Source: Streptomyces antimycoticus (GTDB taxonomy: Bacteria > Actinomycetota > Actinomycetes > Streptomycetales > Streptomycetaceae). From it: DNA of 64,000 bases. The DNA lies in assembly GCF_005405925.1 (NCBI RefSeq), contig NZ_BJHV01000001.1, positions 3,224,001 through 3,288,000 of the forward strand, given 5' to 3'. The notes under the pieces were generated by a model, which had not been told where the DNA came from, did no database searches, and was given only the letters and a program-made list of their open reading frames with translations. Every line of letters starts with the position of its first letter. The stretch's first letter is position 1. Below, one piece after another: positions 58,133 through 64,000 of this stretch. Both the position numbers and the translations under genes were made by a program.

Positions 58133-59599
58133 GTGGACAGCCGCCGCCTGGCCCCGCGCCTGCTCGCATCGTGGCAGCGCAGCGAGCGTTACGGCCTGTC
58201 GCCGGAGGAGATGCGGCCGGTGTTCACCGGTTCGGTCGACACCGCCTCCCTGCTCTACGAATGCGGCCATGAGGCGCTGCGCGGCCTGCGCGGGACGCTC
58301 GCCAACGAGGCGGTCAGCATGATGATCGCGGACAGCGACGGCCTGGTGCTGTGCCGGATGTGCGACGACGCCTCGATCAGCCGGTCCCTCGACCGGGTCC
58401 ATCTGGCCCCCGGTTTCTCCTTCGCCGAACGGGATGTGGGCACCAACGGGCTCGGCCTCGCCCTGGCCGACCGCGCTCCGTCGCTGGTGAGGGCGGACGA
58501 GCACTACTGCGCCGGCCTGCGGGGATACACCTGCGCCGCGGCACCGGTGCTCGACCCGGTCACCGGCGCAGTCGCCGGCAGCGTCAACCTCACCACCTGG
58601 TCCGATTCGTCATCGGGGCTGTTGCTGGCCCTGGCACAGGCCACCGCCGGGAACACCACGGCGCTGATGCTGGCCCGGGGCACCGGACGGAAGGGCCGGT
58701 CACTCCCGCCGCCGGGCCGGGTGTTCCGGGTGTACGCCGACCGGTACGAGCAGCCCGACGACGCCCATCGGCCGCTCTCCCCCGGCTGGACGGACGCCCT
58801 CGCGACGGCGCGTACGGCCCTGGTCCGCGGGCGGGTGGTCGCGGTGGTCGGTGACCCGGGCGCGGGGAAGACCGCGCTGCTCTCCGCCGCCCGTCGGCAG
58901 ATGGGGGCACGGGAGCGCCTGCTCAGCGCGCGTCCGCCCGCTCCCGGCGAGGTCGATGCCTGGCTGCGGCTGTGGACTCCCGAGCTGGAGAAGGACAGCA
59001 CCTGCGTCGTCGTCTCCGGGGTGGACCGGCTGCCGGCCTGGGCCGCCACCGAGCTGGCCGGGTTGTTCGGCCGGGTGCGCCGGACGGGCGGGGAGGGCTC
59101 CGGGCGTATGCAGCCGTTCGCCGTCACGGCCCAGCGGTACGCCGCGATCCCGGACGCGCTGAGCCCCCTGATCGACACGGTGGTCGAGGTGCCCGCCCTG
59201 CGCCTGCGGCCCGACGACATCCTGCCGCTGGCCCGCCACTTCGCCCATCGGTACCGCGGCCGCGCGGTGACCTTCACACCTGCCGCGACCCGGGCGCTGA
59301 CCTCCTACGACTGGCCCGAGAACGTGAGGCAGCTGCGGCGGGTGGTGCGGGAGGCGGCGGCCAGGACGGATGTGATCGACACCCGGCATCTCCCGGCCGA
59401 GGTGTTCACCCGCTCGGGCGGCCATCTGACCCGGCTGCAGCTTCTCGAACGCGACGAGATCGTGCGCTGTCTGACCGAGCCGGGCACGACGGTGGCACGG
59501 GCCGCGGCCAAGCTGGGCATGGGCCGCGCCACCGTCTACCGCAAGATGGCCCGCTACGGCATCCAGGTGCCGGGCGGGCGGGGAGGCACCGGGTCCTAA
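58133..59599 (+). CDS. GAF-AAA-Fis type transcriptional activator (AcoR-like)
   Basis: Protein of 488 residues with AcoR/NtrC-like architecture. A GAF sensor domain (about 50-185; PGFSFAERDVGTNGLGLAL is a family signature) is followed by a reduced AAA domain with Walker A GDPGAGKTALL, and a C-terminal Fis-type HTH (TVARAAAKLGMGRATVYRKM). The sigma-54-contacting GAFTGA loop is not visible, in keeping with the absence of sigma-54 from Streptomyces. GGAGG at 58122-58126 supports the GTG at 58133. It probably controls the divergent alcohol dehydrogenase. Its stop overlaps the LacI gene stop by four bases. Confidence 0.88.
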   Translation: MDSRRLAPRLLASWQRSERYGLSPEEMRPVFTGSVDTASLLYECGHEALRGLRGTLANEAVSMMIADSDGLVLCRMCDDASISRSLDRVHLAPGFSFAERDVGTNGLGLALADRAPSLVRADEHYCAGLRGYTCAAAPVLDPVTGAVAGSVNLTTWSDSSSGLLLALAQATAGNTTALMLARGTGRKGRSLPPPGRVFRVYADRYEQPDDAHRPLSPGWTDALATARTALVRGRVVAVVGDPGAGKTALLSAARRQMGARERLLSARPPAPGEVDAWLRLWTPELEKDSTCVVVSGVDRLPAWAATELAGLFGRVRRTGGEGSGRMQPFAVTAQRYAAIPDALSPLIDTVVEVPALRLRPDDILPLARHFAHRYRGRAVTFTPAATRALTSYDWPENVRQLRRVVREAAARTDVIDTRHLPAEVFTRSGGHLTRLQLLERDEIVRCLTEPGTTVARAAAKLGMGRATVYRKMARYGIQVPGGRGGTGS

Positions 59600-60636
59600 A
59601 CGGCGGGCGGCGCCTGGGCCGTTGAGCCGCGGACGACCAGGTCCGGCTGGAAGACGAACTCCGTGTGCTGCACCGGGTTTCCGGCCATCTCCTCCAGCAG
59701 CGCCCCCACCGCCGCCGTCGCCATCGACTGCACCGGCTGGCGGACGGTGGTCAGCGGCGGATCGGTGAAGGCGATCAGCGGGGAGTCGTCGAAGCCGACC
59801 ACCGACACCTCGTGCGGCACCCGCAGCCCCCGCCGGGCCGCCTCCCGGATCACCCCGAGCGCCATCAGATCGCTGCCGCACACGATGCCCGTACAGCCCC
59901 GGTCCAGCAGCGTGGCCGCCGCCACCTGTCCGCCCTCGACGCTGAAGAGCGTATGCCGCACCAACTCCCCCGCCTCGCCGGGCGATCGGCCGAGCAGCTC
60001 GGTGCTGGCCGCGAGGAACCCCTCGACCTTGCGCTGCGCGGGGACATAGCGGGCGGGCCCCACCGCGAGGCCGATCCGGTGGTGGCCGAGCGCGGACAGA
60101 TGGCGGACGGCCATCCGCGCCGCCGCCCGGTCATCGGGCGAGACGAAGGTGGCCTGGATGTGCTCGTTGTAGCCGTTGATCAGCACGAACGGCACCTTGC
60201 GCCCGGCCAGCCGGTCGTAGCGGGCGGGGTCGGCCGTGGTGTCGGCGTGCAGTCCGGACATGAAGACGATGCCCGCCACATCGCGCTCCTCCAACTGCTC
60301 CACCAGCTCGTCCTCGGTGGCGCCGCCCGGCATCTGGGTGCACAGGATCGGGGTGTAGCCATGGCCGGCCAGCACCTGCTCGATGATCTGCGCGAAGGCG
60401 GGGAAGACCGGGTTGGTCAGCTCCGGGATCACCAGGCCGACCAGCCCGGCGCTGCGCCGCCGCAGCCGCACCGGCCGTTCGTAGCCGAGGACGTCGAGGG
60501 CGGCGAGCACCCGCTGCCGGGTGGTGTCCGCCACCCCCGCCTTGCCGTTGAGCACCCGGCTGACGGTGGCCTCGCTGACCTTGGCCTGTGCGGCGATATC
60601 GGCGAGCCGCGGCCCCGCCGCGGGTGGGCTCGTCAC
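59596..60636 (-). CDS. malR: LacI-family regulator, MalR-like
   Basis: Repressor of 346 residues. The LacI headpiece (PRLADIAAQAKVSEATVSRVLNGKAG, then a hinge) is followed by a periplasmic-binding-protein-like ligand domain (GLVGLVIPELTNPVFPAFAQ, SVVGFDDSPLIAFTDPPLTTV). It resembles the Streptomyces maltose repressor. The GTG at 60636 overlaps the TGA of malG (GTGA), so it is the last gene of the mal operon and translationally coupled. The symbol rests on resemblance and context; a second MalR could lie just outside the window, upstream of malE. Confidence 0.82.
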   Translation of the reverse strand: MTSPPAAGPRLADIAAQAKVSEATVSRVLNGKAGVADTTRQRVLAALDVLGYERPVRLRRRSAGLVGLVIPELTNPVFPAFAQIIEQVLAGHGYTPILCTQMPGGATEDELVEQLEERDVAGIVFMSGLHADTTADPARYDRLAGRKVPFVLINGYNEHIQATFVSPDDRAAARMAVRHLSALGHHRIGLAVGPARYVPAQRKVEGFLAASTELLGRSPGEAGELVRHTLFSVEGGQVAAATLLDRGCTGIVCGSDLMALGVIREAARRGLRVPHEVSVVGFDDSPLIAFTDPPLTTVRQPVQSMATAAVGALLEEMAGNPVQHTEFVFQPDLVVRGSTAQAPPAV

Positions 60637-61463
60637 GACTTGGTCGCTCCGGCCGTGAGCCCGGCGACGAGATGGCGCTGGGCCCAGGAGAACACCAGCG
60701 CCGCCGGGATGGCGATCATGACGGCCGCGGCCGTCATGGAGCCCCAGTCGGAGGTGTACTGGTTGACGAAGGTCTGCAGCCCGGCGGCGAGCGTGAGGTT
60801 GTCCTCGCCCGTCATGAAGGCGGAGGCGTAGGCGACCTCGGCCCAGGCGGTGATGAAGGTGTAGAACGCGGTCACCGCGAGCCCCGGCTTGGCCAGCGGG
60901 ACGACCAGCCGCCAGAAGGTCCCGAACGGGTTGAGGCCGTCGACCCGGCCCGATTCGTCGATCTCCACCGGGATGGTGTCGAAGAAGCCCTTCATCATCC
61001 AGGCGCAGAACGGCACGGCCACGGTGAGGTAGGTGACGATGAGCGAGATCGGCTGGTTGAGCCAGCCCAGCGTCGACATGATGTTGTACAGCGGCACGAT
61101 GAGGATGGCCACCGGGAACATCTGGGTGATCAGCAGCAGCCACATCAGCGGGCGCATCCCGGGGAAGCGGAAGCGGCTGACGGCGTAGCCGGTGGTGGCC
61201 GCGATGAAGACGCCCAGGATCGTGGTGATGACCACGATGAACAGCGAGTTGCCGAACCAGGTGAGGAACTCGGTGTCGCCCAGGACGTGTCGATAGTTCC
61301 CCAGCGTCGGGTTCTTCACCACATCGGTGCTGAACGCCTCGCTCTTGGGCTTGAACGAGGTCACCACCAGCCACAGCGGCGGGAAGACCGCGACGGCGGA
61401 GGCGATGACGAGCGTCGTGTGCAGCCCGACGGAGGCGAGCGGGCCGCGTCGTTGGTCGCGCAT
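60633..61463 (-). CDS. malG: Maltodextrin ABC permease MalG
   Basis: Inner-membrane permease of 276 residues with six helices. The EAA loop that docks the ATPase is clear (EIDESGRVDGLNPFGTFWRLVVPLAKPG region). I prefer the ATG at 61463, ten bases after GGAGAGG; an in-frame GTG at 61472 overlaps the malF stop and is too close to that site. Works with MalF and the binding protein MalE. No ATPase gene is present, in line with the shared MsiK-type ATPase used by Streptomyces sugar importers. Confidence 0.93.
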   Translation of the reverse strand: MRDQRRGPLASVGLHTTLVIASAVAVFPPLWLVVTSFKPKSEAFSTDVVKNPTLGNYRHVLGDTEFLTWFGNSLFIVVITTILGVFIAATTGYAVSRFRFPGMRPLMWLLLITQMFPVAILIVPLYNIMSTLGWLNQPISLIVTYLTVAVPFCAWMMKGFFDTIPVEIDESGRVDGLNPFGTFWRLVVPLAKPGLAVTAFYTFITAWAEVAYASAFMTGEDNLTLAAGLQTFVNQYTSDWGSMTAAAVMIAIPAALVFSWAQRHLVAGLTAGATKS

Positions 61464-61465
61464 GG

Positions 61466-62488
61466 CTACCACACCTCTCCCTGCTTGCGGAGCGAACGGC
61501 GGTAGACCACCGCGAAGAGCATCAGGATGAGCAGGATCAGCACACCCCAGGCCGAGGCGCCGGCGAAGTCGCGCGGGCTGTTGACGAAGGAGAGCCGGTA
61601 GGCGTACGTCACCAGGATCTCGGTGGCGTCGCCGGGCCCGCCGCGGGTCAGCAGGAAGATCACCGGGAACATGTTGAACGTCCAGATGGTGGACAGCAGG
61701 ATCACGGTGGAGCTGACCGAGCGCAGCCCGGGCAGGGTGATGTGGCGGAACCGCTGCCAGGGGCCGGCCCCGTCCATCTCGGCGGCCTCGTACAGCTCAC
61801 CGGGGATGGACTGCAATCCGCCGAGCAGCGCGACCAGCATGAACGGCACCCCGAGCCAGATGTTCACGGCGATCACCGACGCCTTGGCCATGGTGGGGTC
61901 GTTGAGCCAGGGCACCGCGTCGATCCCGCCGCCGTCCAGCACCTTGTTGAGGATGCCGTTCTTCTCGTTGTAGAGCAGCCGCCAGGCGAAGACGGAGACG
62001 AAGGCGGGGACGGCCCAGGGCAGGATCAGCAGCGACCGGTAGAGGGTGCGCCCGGCGAACCGCCGGTTGAGCAGCACGGCCAAGCCCAGGCCGATCGAGA
62101 AGGTGAGCGCCACACAGCAGACGGTCCAGGTGACGGTCCAGCCGAGCCGGTCCCAGAAGACCTGGTCCTGCAGGATGGCCTTGAAGTTGTCGAGGCCGAC
62201 GTTCTTGTAGGTGGCGGGGATGTGGTTGATCCCGATGGTGCGCTCGACGTTGGCCTCGTTGGCGTCGGTCAGCGACAGGTACAGGCCGCGGCCCAGCGGA
62301 TAGCCGATGATCAGCCCGATGACGATCACGACGGGCGCGACCATCGCCCAGGCGTACCAGTGGCGGGCCAGCGCATTGCGGATCCGGCCGCGTGGCGGAG
62401 TGCCATCCTTGTGAAGCTGGCCGCCCCGGCCGCGGGCGCCCTTCGCGCCCGCGGCCGGGTCCAGCGGCCGGCTGGTGTCGACAGCCAT
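61466..62488 (-). CDS. malF: Maltodextrin ABC permease MalF
   Basis: Permease of 340 residues with a cytosolic N-terminal tail of about 45 residues rich in Gly/Arg/Lys, then six or more helices. The EAA loop is present (LYEAAEMDGAGPWQRFRHIT), and LLILPWAVPAFVSVFAWR is typical of sugar permeases. It starts 11 bases after the malE stop. Forms the membrane channel with MalG. Confidence 0.95.
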   Translation of the reverse strand: MAVDTSRPLDPAAGAKGARGRGGQLHKDGTPPRGRIRNALARHWYAWAMVAPVVIVIGLIIGYPLGRGLYLSLTDANEANVERTIGINHIPATYKNVGLDNFKAILQDQVFWDRLGWTVTWTVCCVALTFSIGLGLAVLLNRRFAGRTLYRSLLILPWAVPAFVSVFAWRLLYNEKNGILNKVLDGGGIDAVPWLNDPTMAKASVIAVNIWLGVPFMLVALLGGLQSIPGELYEAAEMDGAGPWQRFRHITLPGLRSVSSTVILLSTIWTFNMFPVIFLLTRGGPGDATEILVTYAYRLSFVNSPRDFAGASAWGVLILLILMLFAVVYRRSLRKQGEVW

Positions 62489-62499
62489 CGTCGCCGGCC

Positions 62500-63780
62500 C
62501 TACTTCCAGTCGCCCTTGAGGAGCTTGCGGTACGCGTCACCGGCCGACTTCGCGGCCTTCTCGGGTGAGGTCTTGCCGGTGAGGACGTTCGGGAACTGCA
62601 CCAGGATCGCCTGGAAGAGGCTGTTGCCCTCGGGGATCCAGGGGCGCTCGACGGCCTTGTCGACGGCGGCCTTGAAGAACTTCACATTGGGGTTCGCGGC
62701 CACCGACTTGTTGGAGTAGACGGAGGTGCGGGTGGGCAGCAGGGAGAGCTTCTCGGTGGTCTTGGCCTGGACCTCGGCCGAGCTCATGTACTGGGCGAAG
62801 GCGTAGGAGGCGTCCAGGTTCTTCGACCCGGCGTAGACGGTGAGGTTCTGGCCGCCCTGCGGGGCGCCCTGGCCCTTGCTGCCGGCCGGGACGGGGACCA
62901 CTCCGAGGTTGGACTTGTCCTTGAACGCCTTGCCCGCGAGGGTGTCCTCGATCGCCCACGGCCCGTTGATCGTCATCGCGACGTCGCCGTTCTTGATGGC
63001 GTTCTGCATGTTGTCCCAGCCGTCGGTGGCGTCGGTCTCCGCCGCCTTGGAGGTGACCAGGTCCCGGGCGGCCGCGAACGCCTTGATGCCGGGCTCGTCG
63101 TCGATGGTGACCTTCTTGGCGCCGGTGTCGAGGAGGTCGCCGCCCTCGCCGTAGATGAAGGGCAGGTACCAGTAGGCGTCGTCGCCGCGCAGATACAGAC
63201 CGGTCTTGCCGGTCTTCTCCTTGATCTTCTTGGCGGCGGCCTTGAGCTCGGTCCAGTCCTTGGGCGGCTGGACTCCGGCGTCCCCCAGCATCTTCTTGTT
63301 GTAGAAGAGGCCGAGGGTGTCGATGACCTGCGGTACGGCGTAGGTCTTGCCCTTGAACTTGGCACCGGCCAGGGCCTTGGGCAGATAGTCGGACTGGTCC
63401 GCGAGGGCGGGGGTGCCGTCCAGCGGGGCGAGATAGCCGATGTTGGCGAGGTCCTGGGTCCAGGCGACCTCGGTGCGCAGCACATCGGGCGCGCCGGAGC
63501 CGCCGGAGCCCGCGGCGTTCTTGAACTTGGCCAGTGCCTCGCCGAAGGGCACATTGACGTAGTTGACCTTGACGTCGGGGTGCTTCTTCTCAAAGCCGAG
63601 GGCGAGCTCCTTGTAGGTGCCCTTCTCCGCCTCGTTCGACGTATCCCAGTAGGTCACGGTGCCGGAGAGGTTGCCGCCGGACTTCTTGTCGCCGCCGCTG
63701 CCGCCGTCGTCACCGCCGCATGCCGTCGCCGCGAGCGCCATGGCCGCGACGAGTGCGGTGGCCGCTATGCCACGTCGCAT
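62500..63780 (-). CDS. malE: Maltodextrin-binding lipoprotein MalE
   Basis: Extracellular solute-binding protein of 426 residues, family 1. A lipoprotein signal (MRRGIAATALVAAMALAATAC) is followed by a Gly/Asp/Lys linker, then the substrate domain with VTYWDTSNEAEKGTYKEL, TYAVPQVIDTLGLFYNKKML, and AMTINGPWAIEDTLAG. GGAGGAG upstream supports the ATG at 63780. First gene of the malEFG-lacI operon; brings maltose and maltodextrins, made by the amylase and pullulanase, to MalFG. Confidence 0.95.
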   Translation of the reverse strand: MRRGIAATALVAAMALAATACGGDDGGSGGDKKSGGNLSGTVTYWDTSNEAEKGTYKELALGFEKKHPDVKVNYVNVPFGEALAKFKNAAGSGGSGAPDVLRTEVAWTQDLANIGYLAPLDGTPALADQSDYLPKALAGAKFKGKTYAVPQVIDTLGLFYNKKMLGDAGVQPPKDWTELKAAAKKIKEKTGKTGLYLRGDDAYWYLPFIYGEGGDLLDTGAKKVTIDDEPGIKAFAAARDLVTSKAAETDATDGWDNMQNAIKNGDVAMTINGPWAIEDTLAGKAFKDKSNLGVVPVPAGSKGQGAPQGGQNLTVYAGSKNLDASYAFAQYMSSAEVQAKTTEKLSLLPTRTSVYSNKSVAANPNVKFFKAAVDKAVERPWIPEGNSLFQAILVQFPNVLTGKTSPEKAAKSAGDAYRKLLKGDWK

Positions 63781-64000
63781 CTGAACTCCTCCAAAGCCGG
63801 CCGCTCCGTCGCGGCCCCGGGTTGCGGAGGAACGTAACAGGGCCGCAAGCCCACCGAAAGAGATTGCGGCAAATTTCTGCAAGGCGCTCGGCATCGTTAC
63901 GTCCGCGTGTCCCCGCGGTAGCCGCTCCGCTCCCGGTCAGGCGCTTGACATGCGCCCACAGCACGACCGGAGCCCCCGCCAAGGGCACCAGCGCGCCCTG
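63781..64000 (-). promoter_or_regulatory. malE promoter region with CTTGC repeats
   Basis: Read on the minus strand, CTTGCAGAAATTTGCCGCAA (63864-63883) and a CTTGCG (63844-63849) match the CTTGC-type MalR sites found upstream of the amylase gene. No complete gene lies between malE and the window edge; a short minus-strand frame here shows no homology. Confidence 0.6.

Noticed and set aside
58133-59599. Sigma-54-dependent enhancer-binding protein in the strict sense
   Set aside because: The GAFTGA loop is not visible and Streptomyces lack sigma-54, so only the architecture is shared.
63781-63988. Minus-strand frame at the window edge
   Set aside because: Extends the malE frame region or overlaps its promoter; no homology and no ribosome site.

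Overview
The window is a high-GC actinobacterial chromosome segment, almost certainly Streptomyces. Third codon positions are nearly all G or C, GTG starts are frequent, and the gene order (pepA-lpd-sucB-GntR-aceE, lipB-lipA-DUF4191-RDD-glnA, then a maltose/amylase block) is the core-chromosome order I recall from Streptomyces coelicolor. No rRNA, tRNA or CRISPR array was recognised.

Region by region. 1-8.4 kb: the end of leucyl aminopeptidase, then lipoamide dehydrogenase, the multidomain E2 acyltransferase, an FCD-type GntR regulator and the pyruvate dehydrogenase E1. 8.5-16.4 kb: WYL regulator, SDR, DUF4240, GNAT, TIGR01777-type epimerase, FAD oxidoreductase, a G-rich repeat tract, an MFS remnant and an ArsR-type regulator. 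16.6-24 kb: an NsdA-like regulator, the lipoate genes lipB/lipA, DUF4191, RDD and glnA behind a GlnR-type box. 24-32 kb: Ig-like protein, Gly-rich membrane protein, LysE exporter, ABC exporter, pyrophosphatase and a TetR/quinone-oxidoreductase pair. 32.1-36.8 kb: a compact accessory locus (GntR, cupin, nitrilase, MHS transporter, DUF2848) with related palindromes at both promoter regions and a GlnR-like box. 37-45.7 kb: SPW-repeat protein, CHMI isomerase, winged-helix regulator, MMPL transporter, a separated histidine kinase and response regulator, and a Vps62-like lipoprotein. 45.8-51 kb: a secreted GH89 enzyme and a sigma-like membrane protein. 51.2-52.1 kb: an IS5-family element. 52.1-63.8 kb: starch and maltodextrin use (pullulanase, alpha-amylase, LacI regulator, MalGFE), with an alcohol dehydrogenase, a monooxygenase and a GAF/AAA activator inserted between them.

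A recurring feature affects most of the annotation. At least a dozen genes are split by single-base indels, nearly always one base missing in a G or C run, and restoring one base gives a full-length family member each time. This looks like residual homopolymer error rather than gene decay. I therefore give such genes as single CDS features and state where the frame breaks. The clear real remnants are the MFS exporter fragment near 15.2 kb and the Ig-like fragment near 26.5 kb.

How the genes work together: PepA aside, the first block is central carbon metabolism. LipB and LipA supply the lipoyl groups used by the E2 protein. GlnA assimilates ammonium. Amylase and pullulanase degrade alpha-glucans outside the cell, MalEFG imports the maltodextrins, and CTTGC-type repeats upstream of both amylase and malE suggest common control by a MalR/LacI protein. 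The 32-37 kb locus is the best candidate for an undescribed system: uptake and hydrolysis of an unknown C-N compound, locally controlled by a GntR protein and possibly by nitrogen status.
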